Part shown: one piece after another, positions 55,558-64,000 of the stretch
Layout of the letters: the number at the start of each line of letters is the position of its first letter
How positions within the stretch are numbered: the stretch's first letter is position 1
Source of the DNA: Cylindrospermum sp. FACHB-282
Lineage (GTDB): Bacteria; Cyanobacteriota; Cyanobacteriia; Cyanobacteriales; Nostocaceae
NCBI RefSeq assembly: GCF_014697195.1
Contig: NZ_JACJRJ010000022.1
Location: 1 to 64,000, forward strand
DNA: 64,000 nucleotides
Reading direction: 5' to 3'
The notes under the pieces: model-generated
The model's input: only the letters and a program-made list of their open reading frames with translations
Told to the model about the DNA's origin: nothing
Databases searched by the model: none
Translations under genes and position numbers: made by a program

Positions 55558-56406
55558 TCACAAACTTCTAATGCCAATTTCTAACCCCTCGCATACACCA
55601 GTGAGAAAATCTAAATTCAAGGTGGCAATGGTGTCGCTAGGTTTGTGATAATGTGGATTTCGCAGGAAAGCTGTATCTGTCACCATAATTGCTGGATAAC
55701 CCGCATCCCAAAAAGGTGCATGATCACTGAGCCTGGTGTGGGGAACTATTAAACCTTTATTGGGTGCTGGTAGCCACTGACTAGGTACACCAGCTTTGCG
55801 AATATTCCGACTTAGGCCAATTAAGTCACCCAATGTCCGCCAATTCCCAATTAAAGCAATAAAATCGCCACGATTTGGATAAAAGCGTTCTAAAAAAGGT
55901 GGGTAACTTTGAGAGCCAGGAGTAGTATCGCAATAGCCCAACATTTCTAAAGACATCATTAAGCGTAGGGGTTGCTGTTGTTGACGCAAGAGGTTTACAT
56001 AATCAGCGCTACCCAGTAAGCCGTATTCTTCCATGTCAAAGGCAACTAGTCGCAGGGGATATCTGGCTGGAACGGCTGCAAATTTTTTGGCAAACTCCAA
56101 CAAAACTGCTACACCTGTGGCATTATCATCAGCTGCTGGGGTTCCGGGTACGCCATCATAGTGAGCACCAATTAAAATAGGTGGTAAATCCCGCTTTTGT
56201 CCTCTAGCTTGGGAAGGTAAATTTAAAATGAGATTTTTGCAGGTTTTGCCCCTAACTTGAAAGGTGTGGATTTCCACACTTCCCCATTGGACAAGTTGTT
56301 GGCGAATGTATTCTTGGACAAAAAAGTGTCCGGCTGTCGCCATGTAAGGATCGCGTTCTCGCGCGATCGCACTCAGATGAGTTTGTAATCGCTCTTTTAA
56401 ATTCAA
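55558..56406 (-). CDS. M28 family metallopeptidase
   Basis: The 282-residue protein is a two-zinc aminopeptidase-type hydrolase: GAHYDGVPGTPAADDN gives H82 and bridging D93/D94, DMEEYGLLGS gives E126/E127, SLEMLGY gives the next acidic ligand, and NPHYHKPSDT the final His. There is no signal peptide, so it is cytosolic or atypically exported. It could be an aminopeptidase or a glutaminyl cyclase-like enzyme. It stands alone between the R-M unit and dnaK. Confidence 0.88.
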   Translation of the reverse strand: MNLKERLQTHLSAIARERDPYMATAGHFFVQEYIRQQLVQWGSVEIHTFQVRGKTCKNLILNLPSQARGQKRDLPPILIGAHYDGVPGTPAADDNATGVAVLLEFAKKFAAVPARYPLRLVAFDMEEYGLLGSADYVNLLRQQQQPLRLMMSLEMLGYCDTTPGSQSYPPFLERFYPNRGDFIALIGNWRTLGDLIGLSRNIRKAGVPSQWLPAPNKGLIVPHTRLSDHAPFWDAGYPAIMVTDTAFLRNPHYHKPSDTIATLNLDFLTGVCEGLEIGIRSL

Positions 56407-56725
56407 ATGTTTAAACTATTGGCAATATCATATTTTTCAGGACGGGGGAAAGGGCAAAGCAGCTGTTATAAATCTGAATTTTTCATTGATCATATCTTGT
56501 GAATCAAGCTCCTGGACTACAAGATTTGCGGCTACTTCGGCACACTCAACCATTGTCAATGTTATCCTAGACTTGCAAGTAGCTCCTCAAGCTTCTATTC
56601 CCACCCTTCTGGCCTTGATGATGAGTATTATACCATTGAGGGGGTTTAATCATTTAGCACAAAGCTAGAGGTAGTTTCGCCCAATGTTCATAAATATATA
56701 AGACACGCTAGGAGAAGAGTAACGC

Positions 56726-58777
56726 ATGGGCAAGGTAGTCGGCATCGACTTGGGTACAACCAACTCAGTAGTCGCCGTGATGGAGGGTGGCAAGCCGGTG
56801 GTGATCGCCAATGCAGAAGGAATGCGAACAACCCCCTCCGTCGTTGGCTTCAGCAAAGAAGGTGAAAGGGTGGTTGGGCAAATGGCACGACGGCAAACCG
56901 TCCTCAATCCCCAAAATACTTTTTTTTCAGTCAAACGCTTTATTGGGCGGAAGTATGGCGAACTTAGTCCAGATTCTAAGCGTGTACCCTACACTATCCG
57001 CAAAGATGAAGTGGGGAATATTAGAGTTGCCTGTCCCCGTCTCAATAAGGAATTCGCCCCTGAAGAAATTTCGGCTATGGTTCTCAAGAAATTGGCTGAC
57101 GATGCCAGTCGCTACTTGGGTGTACCAGTGACGGGGGCAGTGATTACTGTTCCTGCTTATTTTAATGATTCCCAGCGGCAAGCAACGCGGGATGCAGGAA
57201 GAATTGCTGGGTTGGAGGTGTTGCGGATTCTCAATGAACCCACTGCGGCATCTTTGGCTTATGGTTTGGATCGGGGTGATACGGAAACAATTTTAGTCTT
57301 TGATTTGGGCGGTGGCACTTTTGATGTGTCGATTCTAGAGGTTGGTGATGGGGTGTTTGAAGTCAAAGCCACTAGTGGAGATACGCAACTTGGTGGTAAT
57401 GATTTTGATAAAAAAATAGTAGATTGGTTGGCAGAGCAATTTTTAGAGGCGGAAGCTGTAGACTTAAGACGCGATCGCCAAGCTTTGCAACGTCTCATGG
57501 AAGCAGCAGAAAAAGCCAAAATAGAACTTTCTGCTGTCAGCGTCACTGATATTAACTTACCTTTCATCACCGCCACAGAAGATGGCCCCAAGCATTTAGA
57601 AACTCGCCTGACGCGATCGCAGTTTGAGGGCTTGTGCGGTGACTTGGTAGGGCGTTTACGGACTCCAGTCAAAAGGGCACTGAAAGATGCCGGTCTTTCA
57701 CCTGTAGATATTGAAGAAGTTGTCCTAGTTGGTGGTTCCACCCGCATGCCAATGGTGAAGCAACTAGTGCGCGACTTGATTGGCACCGAACCCAACGAAA
57801 ACGTCAACCCCGATGAAGTGGTAGCCGTGGGTGCAGCCATTCAGGCAGGCATTCTCGCCGGTGAACTCAAGGATGTGCTGCTTTTGGATGTCACTCCCCT
57901 ATCTTTGGGATTGGAAACCATCGGCGGCGTGATGAAAAAACTCATTCCCCGTAACACAACCATACCAGTACGCCGCTCTGATATCTTTTCCACATCAGAA
58001 AATAACCAAAATACAGTGGAAATCCACGTAGTCCAAGGCGAACGGGAAATGGCGGCAAATAACAAGTCATTGGGACGTTTCAAGCTGTATGGCATTCCCC
58101 CAGCACCACGGGGCATCCCCCAAGTCCAAGTATCTTATGATATCGATGCCAATGGAATTTTACAGGTTACAGCCCTAGACCGCACCACAGGACGAGAGCA
58201 GACGATCACCATTCAAGGGGCTTCTACCTTGAGTGAGTCGGAAGTAAATCGGATGATTCAAGACGCCCAGAAATATGCCGACGTTGACCGGGAACGGAAA
58301 GAACGAGTAGAAAAGCGCACTCGTGCTGAGGCGATGATTTTACAAGCAGAACGACAACTCAGAGAAGTGGCGCTGGAAATGGGGATGCAGTTTGCCCGTA
58401 GCCGCCGCCAACGAATTGACAATATTTGTCGGGAACTGCGTGAAAGTTTACAGCAAAATGACGATCGCGGCATTGACCAAGCTTATGCTGACCTGCAAGA
58501 TGCTCTGTATGAGCTAAACCGGGAAGTCCGCGAGTATTATGCTGAGGATGAAGAAGAAGATTTGTTTGGAACTATCCGGGAAATCTTTACTGGTGACAAA
58601 GAACGGGAGCGGGATCTATCAAGAGATACATATCGGGAACGGGATTCCTACAGCAAGGATTATGGTAATAAGGACTATGGCCGGGACAGTCGTTCCTCCT
58701 CCTATGACAGCCGTCCGGCACGCAAACCCCGTCCCAGCTACCAAGATAACTGGGATGATGACGACGATTGGTTGTAG
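56726..58777 (+). CDS. dnaK: Hsp70 chaperone DnaK with charged tail
   Basis: The 683-residue chaperone has all Hsp70 landmarks: [13 protein letters not shown] near residue 5, [22 protein letters not shown] near 193-204, and GGSTRMPMV. The substrate domain includes [14 protein letters not shown]. Residues of about 625-683 form a low-complexity tail rich in Arg, Asp and Tyr ([16 protein letters not shown]) ending DDDDDWL, not the EEVD-like or KGE-type tail of the main bacterial DnaK. This points to one of the alternative cyanobacterial DnaK paralogues. No CIRCE element is seen upstream. It precedes dnaJ by 129 bp. Confidence 0.95.
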   Translation: MGKVVGIDLGTTNSVVAVMEGGKPVVIANAEGMRTTPSVVGFSKEGERVVGQMARRQTVLNPQNTFFSVKRFIGRKYGELSPDSKRVPYTIRKDEVGNIRVACPRLNKEFAPEEISAMVLKKLADDASRYLGVPVTGAVITVPAYFNDSQRQATRDAGRIAGLEVLRILNEPTAASLAYGLDRGDTETILVFDLGGGTFDVSILEVGDGVFEVKATSGDTQLGGNDFDKKIVDWLAEQFLEAEAVDLRRDRQALQRLMEAAEKAKIELSAVSVTDINLPFITATEDGPKHLETRLTRSQFEGLCGDLVGRLRTPVKRALKDAGLSPVDIEEVVLVGGSTRMPMVKQLVRDLIGTEPNENVNPDEVVAVGAAIQAGILAGELKDVLLLDVTPLSLGLETIGGVMKKLIPRNTTIPVRRSDIFSTSENNQNTVEIHVVQGEREMAANNKSLGRFKLYGIPPAPRGIPQVQVSYDIDANGILQVTALDRTTGREQTITIQGASTLSESEVNRMIQDAQKYADVDRERKERVEKRTRAEAMILQAERQLREVALEMGMQFARSRRQRIDNICRELRESLQQNDDRGIDQAYADLQDALYELNREVREYYAEDEEEDLFGTIREIFTGDKERERDLSRDTYRERDSYSKDYGNKDYGRDSRSSSYDSRPARKPRPSYQDNWDDDDDWL

Positions 58778-58797
58778 TAGTCGCCAATTCAATGCCA

Positions 58798-58838
58798 GGA
58801 TTTTAGATTTTGGATTGAATATCTTGAATCTAAAATCC
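58798..58838. repeat. 12-bp perfect hairpin between dnaK and dnaJ
   Basis: GGATTTTAGATT and AATCTAAAATCC form a perfect 12-bp stem with a 17-base loop. It belongs to the TTTTAGATTT repeat family and could attenuate transcription into dnaJ. Confidence 0.8.
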
Positions 58839-58906
58839 CAAAGCCAAAAATGACAGTACCCATTACCAAAATCTAACATCTAAAATCTAAATTTAAATAA
58901 CTAACT

Positions 58907-59896
58907 ATGCAAAATTTGCAGAATTTTCGCGATTACTATGAGATTTTGGGAATTTCTAAAGATGCCTCTAGTGAGGAAATTAAAAAGGTTTATCGGCGGT
59001 TAGCAAGGCAATATCACCCCGATCTCAATCCAGGAAATAAAGAAGCAGAGGAAAAATTTAAGGTGATCGGCGAGGCTTACGAAATCCTCTCTGACCCAGC
59101 CAAACGGGCCCATTATGACCAATTTAGCCGCTACTGGAAACAAAAAGGCTTTGCGGGTAACAAAACACCAAAGTCTAAAGATTGGGAAAATCGCCCTAAC
59201 GGTCGTAATGGTAATGACGTAGATCCTAGCCAGTTTTCCGATTTTGAGAGCTTTATTAATCAAGTAATTGGTGTTAGCAGTCGCAAAGATACTAGAAATA
59301 CAGGAAGTACCACTACTACCGATCCATTTCGCGCCCCCAGAACTTCAAAAGTTGAATACACAGTTAATACCCCACCCCGCGCTACCCGTCGAGATATCGA
59401 AGCCAGATTGACTTTACCACTAGAAAAAGCTTATCAAGGTGGTAATGAGCGCATTCGTTTGGAAGATGGGCGATCGCTAGAAGTGACTATGCCCCCAGCT
59501 ATGGTAACAGGTCAAACTATCCGGCTGCGAAATCAAGGCATTGGTGGCGGCGATTTGTACTTAAAAATTACAGTCGAGCCTCATTCTTTGTTTAAGCTAG
59601 AAGGGGCAAATATCTTTTGTCAGGTGCCTGTAACTCCCAGTGAAGCAACTTTAGGGGGACAGGTAGAAGCACCAACTCTCGATGGCCCAGTGAAAATGAC
59701 AATTCCCCCAGGTGTCAGGTCTGGTCAAAGATTCCGTCTTTCCAATAAAGGCTACCCCAGCGAAAACGGTAAACGTGGCGACCAATTGGTGGAAGTTCAG
59801 ATAGTTACACCTAAAAATATTAGTCCTGAAGAACGGGAACTTTACGAAAAAATTCGGGAAATTGAAACCTTTAAACCCCGCGCTGATTTACTTTAA
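58907..59896 (+). CDS. dnaJ: DnaJ (Hsp40), type II without zinc finger
   Basis: The 329-residue cochaperone has an N-terminal J domain ([20 protein letters not shown] and HPD at about residues 38-40), a Gly/Ser-Asn linker, and the C-terminal substrate-binding beta domains ([26 protein letters not shown]). The CxxCxGxG zinc fingers are absent, so it is a class II (CbpA/DnaJ3-like) protein. Its position directly behind dnaK indicates it serves that paralogue. Confidence 0.95.
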   Translation: MQNLQNFRDYYEILGISKDASSEEIKKVYRRLARQYHPDLNPGNKEAEEKFKVIGEAYEILSDPAKRAHYDQFSRYWKQKGFAGNKTPKSKDWENRPNGRNGNDVDPSQFSDFESFINQVIGVSSRKDTRNTGSTTTTDPFRAPRTSKVEYTVNTPPRATRRDIEARLTLPLEKAYQGGNERIRLEDGRSLEVTMPPAMVTGQTIRLRNQGIGGGDLYLKITVEPHSLFKLEGANIFCQVPVTPSEATLGGQVEAPTLDGPVKMTIPPGVRSGQRFRLSNKGYPSENGKRGDQLVEVQIVTPKNISPEERELYEKIREIETFKPRADLL

Positions 59897-59973
59897 TTAC
59901 CCGTTCACGGAATCAAACAATATTATAGTGAAGGTAACTATAGTTACTACTTAGGCACTTGTGTACTCTTGCC

Positions 59974-62900
59974 ATGCCTTTTACCTTCACCTTTTCCCCC
60001 AGCCAAAACCAAACCTTTGAACTGCGTTGCGATTATGGTACACGCCGTTTAGATATTCATGAATTAGCTAATCTCATTAATCAGTGTGAAGAAAATTACT
60101 ATTCCCAAGAAGACGATGATATAGGACTATTGCGAGAAATTGGATGCAAACTATATTCCTGGTTAGATGGGAAAGAAGGATGGTTACGTCGGGCATTAAG
60201 TGAAAGCACAGATAGAAGAATATATTTAGATTTAATTAAAACCAGTGAAGCACAGGGTTTAAACCCAGAAACAAAGCCTGTAGCCTTGGGTTTAGCGCAT
60301 TTACCTTGGGAATTATTACATAATGACACAGAATTTTTACTGTATATTTTACCAGTAAGGAAAGTCAAACAAGAGAATAGCAGTATTTTGGGTGAGCAAA
60401 ATCGCCCACTGCGGCTGTTATTTATGGCAACTTCCCCAGAACATCCAGGTATTGCCTTATTACAATTTGAAAAAGAAGAAACAAATATTCTCCAAGCGAC
60501 AAAAGACCGGCGTAATGACTTAAACTTAGTTGTGGAAGAAAGCGGTTCAGTTGCAGAATTAGGTAATTTAGTCAACTCCTACGCTGAAAATTATTTTGAC
60601 GTATTCCATTTAATGGGGCATGGCGTAATTTATACAAAAGCAGCCTATAGCGGTTATTTGCCCCCAGGTAAGCAAATTGCAGACTATACCCCCTGTTTCA
60701 TCACAGAAGATGAACTGGGAGATATGGTATTTACAACCGTTGATGATTTAGCAAAAGCCTTTAAAAACAGATTCCCCAGAGTAGTATTTCTTTCTGGCTG
60801 TCACACCGGACAAATTGCCAATCAAGGTACAGTTCCCTCAATGGCTGAGGCATTGGTAAAAGCCGGGGCGGCTGTGGTTTTGGGCTGGGCGCGTCCCGTT
60901 TTTGATAGCACGGGTATTATTGCCGCACAGACACTTTATCAAGCTTTAGCGACCGGGGAAACCGTAGAGGCAGCAGTCAAAGCCGCACAAATGGAGATGA
61001 TTGCCCAAAAATGCAGCGACTGGCATTTATTACGGATTTATCGGGATACACGCTTAATTGAAAAATTGGTAACTCCACTGAACACCAAAAAGCGGGAGAA
61101 ACTGAAATTTAACCCACCTGAAAACGAATTTTTAGATGAAAATAACATCATCAAAGTTGCCAGTCGGGTGGAATTTGTCGGGCGCAGACGTGCCTTGCAG
61201 CGCGGGTTAAAGGCTTTACGGCAAACTAGCGACGAAATTGGGGTATTTATTGCGGGAATGGGCGGTTTAGGTAAAAGTTCCTTAGCAGCGCGGTTGTGTA
61301 CGCGGGTACAGTCCCAACGGGATAATTTTCAGCGGGTGGTATTAATTGGACCAGTGGATGAAATCAAGTTAATTGGTAAACTGGCGAGTAAGTATGAAAG
61401 ATTTGCTGGTGTACCCGCGTTGTTAAATGATCCAAATGTTCCTTCTTTGAAAGGGCGGTTACAAAACTTTTTTGAACACATTGAAGACGAATTAGATCAG
61501 CCTTTATTGTTGGTTTTGGATGACTTTGAGCAGAATATTCCCGAATCCAACATTGCAGATGGTAGCTTGCGGATGACGACAGATGCTTACCGAGTTTTAG
61601 AGGCTGTGTGTGCAGCTTTGGCAGAAAATCAAGCCGAAAGTCGGTTAATTGTCACCTGTCGCTATCTCCAACCAGAGACATTACCACCCCATAGATTACA
61701 TTTGGAAACTTTAGCGGGGATGGGTGAAACCGATATTGAGAAAATTTATCGCGGCTGGGATAGACAAATTCAGCTACAAGCCAGAACACAGAGAATTTCC
61801 AAGATTGCATCTGGGAACCCCCGCTTATTAAAGTGGTTGGTAGAGGTATTGCAACAACCAGGTTTAGCAGCAGATGAGTTGTTGACTAAGTTGGAGAATA
61901 CAGAGTTAAAGTTTCGAGAAAATATTCTGGCAGAAACTTTGTTGAGTGGGTTGAAAGAAGAGGAAAAAAAGTTTCTGGCTAGGTTGAGTGTGTTTCACTT
62001 GCCGGTGCAGGGAAAAATTATTGAAAACCTCTCTCCAAACCTCTCTCCTGCGAGGAGAGAGGCTTTGAATTCTCCCCCTTCCCTCGATGTGGGGAACTTC
62101 TCTCCAAACCTCTCTCCTACAAGGAGAGAGGCTTTGAATTCTCCCCCTTCCCTCGTAGGGAAGGGGGTTGGGGGGTTAGGTCTCCTCCCTAAACTCATAA
62201 GTCTGAGTTTGGTGGAATCAGCGACGGTATATGCCGGGCAAAATGTTGAGTATCGGGTGACGACAATTTTAGCACCCCTACTGCAACCCCTATTAACTGA
62301 AGCCGAATGGCAAACAACACACCAAGCAGCAACTAGAACGATTTATCAAACTTGGTGGGAAGAATCAGATAATTGTAATTTAAGACAAGGGCTGGAAATT
62401 GTCAGGTTAGCAGTGCGGGCACAAGAACAAGAAATTGCGGTTACGGTGGGAAATGCGATCGCAACTCGTTGGGTGAATCGTAGCCGAGTTCGGGAAGCGT
62501 GGGAACTATGCCAAGAAATTCTCCAGCTAGGGGAAGATTACCGGATATTGGAAACCATTGCCAGGGCGGAAGTAATTTTAGCTTTGCTTGAGTTAGCCTT
62601 GAGTCATTTTCAACAAGCTTTAAAACTTTGCCCAGAGGATGATTTAAAAGTTAAAGCCTCCATCCTCCACAACGTGGCAATTTTAAAAGCCACACAGGGA
62701 GACATCGTTGGGGCTTGGGCTCTTTTCCAGCAATCTCGGGATATTAAGGAAAGCATCAATGATGTCCAAGGAGAAGCCGCTACACTGCACGAAATGGCAA
62801 ATTTAAAAGCCACACAGGGAGACATAGCCGGGGCATTCCCTCTTTTCCAGCAATCTTTGGAGATTACCGACAGTATCAACGATGTCAAAACCAAAGCCGC

Positions 62901-63564
62901 TACACTGCGCCAAATGGCAAATTTACAAGCCAGACAGAGAGATATAGCCGGGGCATTCCCTCTTTTCCAGCAATGTTTGAAGATTCACGAAAGTATCAAC
63001 GATGTCCAAGGGAAAGCCGCTACATTGGCAAGTATGGCTTATTGGGAAGGGCAAAGGGGAAATAAAACCGAACAGTTAGAACTCAACCTACAAGCCGCCC
63101 AATTATTCGCACAAGTCCGCGCTTACTTGGATTTGCGGCGGGTTTTGACAAACTTAGGTTTAAGTGCGGAAACCAACGGTATCATCTACCTTGCCCAAGC
63201 TGTGTGGTTGTGTCTGCGGATTGAAGTACCTTTGCATGATACTGTCAATACCCTGGTAGCCATGTACTATAAACTACCCCAAGGTGATGAAATGCAAGGT
63301 TTGCTGGGTGAAACGGCGGTGTTTTTCTGTCGGCTGCGAGGGGATGGACATCCGCAGTTAGAGGAATTGAAAGATCGGAGTTTGAAACTTTTGAAGCTTT
63401 TATCAGGTGCTGCTGCGGCTCAAGGGATTGAAAACCCGGAAGCCATTGATGTTTGGTTTGCGGAGAAACAGTTGAGTGATCCTCAAGACTTTCGCCCGCG
63501 TCTCAATCAGCAGCTAGAGGCAATTATTGGGGATGGGTGGCTGTTTAATCCTGGGGTTAATTAA
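59974..63564 (+). CDS. CHAT protease - STAND NTPase - TPR protein
   Basis: The 1196-residue protein (ATG at 59974; an in-frame TTG lies 15 bp earlier) has an N-terminal CHAT caspase-like domain. Its catalytic His is in LMGHG (H216) and its Cys in SGCHTG (C276). A STAND/NACHT-like ATPase follows, with Walker A GMGGLGKSS (428-436) and Walker B LLLVLDDFE (D516, D517). A C-terminal sensor has at least three near-identical 40-residue TPRs at 62686-63045. The order effector-NTPase-repeats is that of NLR-like proteins, many of which defend against phage or trigger cell death. Two dispersed repeats are inserted in frame (62025-62182). Trigger unknown. Confidence 0.9.
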   Translation: MPFTFTFSPSQNQTFELRCDYGTRRLDIHELANLINQCEENYYSQEDDDIGLLREIGCKLYSWLDGKEGWLRRALSESTDRRIYLDLIKTSEAQGLNPETKPVALGLAHLPWELLHNDTEFLLYILPVRKVKQENSSILGEQNRPLRLLFMATSPEHPGIALLQFEKEETNILQATKDRRNDLNLVVEESGSVAELGNLVNSYAENYFDVFHLMGHGVIYTKAAYSGYLPPGKQIADYTPCFITEDELGDMVFTTVDDLAKAFKNRFPRVVFLSGCHTGQIANQGTVPSMAEALVKAGAAVVLGWARPVFDSTGIIAAQTLYQALATGETVEAAVKAAQMEMIAQKCSDWHLLRIYRDTRLIEKLVTPLNTKKREKLKFNPPENEFLDENNIIKVASRVEFVGRRRALQRGLKALRQTSDEIGVFIAGMGGLGKSSLAARLCTRVQSQRDNFQRVVLIGPVDEIKLIGKLASKYERFAGVPALLNDPNVPSLKGRLQNFFEHIEDELDQPLLLVLDDFEQNIPESNIADGSLRMTTDAYRVLEAVCAALAENQAESRLIVTCRYLQPETLPPHRLHLETLAGMGETDIEKIYRGWDRQIQLQARTQRISKIASGNPRLLKWLVEVLQQPGLAADELLTKLENTELKFRENILAETLLSGLKEEEKKFLARLSVFHLPVQGKIIENLSPNLSPARREALNSPPSLDVGNFSPNLSPTRREALNSPPSLVGKGVGGLGLLPKLISLSLVESATVYAGQNVEYRVTTILAPLLQPLLTEAEWQTTHQAATRTIYQTWWEESDNCNLRQGLEIVRLAVRAQEQEIAVTVGNAIATRWVNRSRVREAWELCQEILQLGEDYRILETIARAEVILALLELALSHFQQALKLCPEDDLKVKASILHNVAILKATQGDIVGAWALFQQSRDIKESINDVQGEAATLHEMANLKATQGDIAGAFPLFQQSLEITDSINDVKTKAATLRQMANLQARQRDIAGAFPLFQQCLKIHESINDVQGKAATLASMAYWEGQRGNKTEQLELNLQAAQLFAQVRAYLDLRRVLTNLGLSAETNGIIYLAQAVWLCLRIEVPLHDTVNTLVAMYYKLPQGDEMQGLLGETAVFFCRLRGDGHPQLEELKDRSLKLLKLLSGAAAAQGIENPEAIDVWFAEKQLSDPQDFRPRLNQQLEAIIGDGWLFNPGVN
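62025..62182 (+). repeat. Duplicated dispersed repeat inside CHAT-STAND gene
   Basis: Two copies of CTCTCTCCAAACCTCTCTCC, AAGGAGAGAGGCTTTGAATT and CTCCCCCTTCCCTCG lie about 69 bp apart. They end with GGGAAGGGGGTTGGGGGGTT, which pairs with CCCTTCCC. They encode NLSPNLSPARREALNSPPSL-type residues twice, in frame. Confidence 0.85.
62686..63045 (+). repeat. Three 120-bp tandem units coding 40-residue TPRs
   Basis: Units at 62686, 62806 and 62926 have exact 120-bp spacing. Each encodes KATQGDIAGAFPLFQQSLEI-like and SINDVQGKAATL-like blocks. Near identity at DNA level implies recent expansion. Confidence 0.9.
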
Positions 63565-63667
63565 CAGTTAGCGAAAAGCTAACAATTACTACCAATTGCT
63601 CACATTTAATTTGCCACCAAATTCATCAAATTAAGATCAAGTTAGCATTTTTATGTAAAATACAATC

Positions 63668-64000
63668 ATGCTACTAGGATTCAAGACAGAACTGAAGGTA
63701 AGCAAACAGCAGCGTCTACTACTGGCACAACACGCAGGAGTAGCAAGACACGCTTGGAATCAAGGGTTAGCATTATGTCAACAGTTACTAATACATAATC
63801 GTACCAACCCAGACGAGAAAATCAAATTTCCCACAGCCATAGACTTACATAAATGGTTAGTAGCATCAGTCAAATCTACCCATTCATGGTATTACGAAGT
63901 ATCTAAATGCGCTCCTCAGTACGCATTGAAACATCTAGCAGATGCCTTTAAATCTTTTTTTAAGAAAAGCAAAGGGTTTCCTAATTTTAAGAAAAAGGGT
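63668..64000 (+). CDS. tnpB: TnpB-like IS605-family protein, cut by window end
   Basis: The frame from ATG 63668 runs open to the window edge (111 codons). It begins MLLGFKTELKVSKQQRLLL and contains ARHAWNQGLALC and YYEVSKCAPQYALKHLADAF, ending GFPNFKKKG. This is the N-terminal pattern of IS891/IS1136/IS1341-type TnpB, an RNA-guided nuclease relative of Cas12. No tnpA lies upstream, so it is probably a lone-tnpB element. The catalytic RuvC part is beyond the window. Confidence 0.9.
   Translation, partial: MLLGFKTELKVSKQQRLLLAQHAGVARHAWNQGLALCQQLLIHNRTNPDEKIKFPTAIDLHKWLVASVKSTHSWYYEVSKCAPQYALKHLADAFKSFFKKSKGFPNFKKKG

Noticed and set aside
56600..56725. CIRCE element before dnaK
   Set aside because: Only TTTAGCACAAAGC is present; the inverted GAGTGCTAA half is missing.

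Overview
The window reads as chromosome of a filamentous, probably heterocyst-forming cyanobacterium of the Nostoc/Anabaena group. The main reasons are very frequent GCGATCGC (HIP1) octamers, heptameric TTACCCA/GGGTAAT short tandem repeats in many spacers, psaM, a ferrochelatase with a chlorophyll a/b-binding tail, the glucolipid synthase MgdA, a type IV pilus protein resembling EbsA, and many large TPR/CHAT proteins. No rRNA, tRNA or CRISPR array was seen.

Layout. 1-2.3 kb: McrBC-type restriction pair whose McrB lacks most of its N-terminal region. 2.3-11 kb: ordinary chromosome, with a 174-bp MITE bearing a target duplication, an FGGY sugar kinase, psaM, TPR and hypothetical proteins, a GST, yajQ, MAPEG, a DprA-like protein, a Pta-N-like DRTGG protein and EbsA. 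11-14.7 kb: mgdA and dnaX, convergent on a shared terminator. 14.9-19.9 kb: a small protein followed by a 1234-residue protein with the same N-terminal domain, then TPRs and a CHAT protease. 20-24.5 kb: a compact cluster with a Fur-type box, a zinc-type CDF transporter, two small secreted proteins with the same C-terminal hexapeptide EPNFYQ, an alkaline phosphatase and a PEP-CTERM protein. 24.6-25.8 kb: an AT-rich two-gene module of unknown function.

25.9-31.4 kb: gatB, a group II intron domain V relic, argJ, a secreted-protein fragment cut by a second MITE copy, a methyltransferase and hemH. 31.5-38 kb: a cyclic-nucleotide-like domain protein, an unusual histidine phosphatase/multi-TM/EF-hand fusion, a DUF4126-like protein and purB. 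38.8-47.8 kb: an orphan histidine kinase, ung, an IctB/O-antigen-ligase-like membrane protein, a YaaW-like protein, an FAD oxidoreductase and a frameshifted aspartyl protease with a partner. 48-56.4 kb: a fused 5-oxoprolinase carrying two in-frame repeat insertions, a bestrophin, a type II restriction-modification pair and an M28 peptidase. 56.7-64 kb: dnaK-dnaJ, a CHAT-STAND-TPR protein resembling a bacterial NLR, and the start of a TnpB gene cut by the window edge.

The genes fall into housekeeping (dnaX, gatB, argJ, purB, hemH, ung, dnaK/J), envelope and metal/phosphate functions (mgdA, CDF-phoA cluster, bestrophin), and defence or cell-fate functions (McrBC, type II R-M, two CHAT proteases). 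The strongest candidates for undescribed biology are the EPNFYQ/CDF/alkaline phosphatase cluster, the shared-domain CHAT locus, and the phosphatase-membrane-EF-hand fusion.
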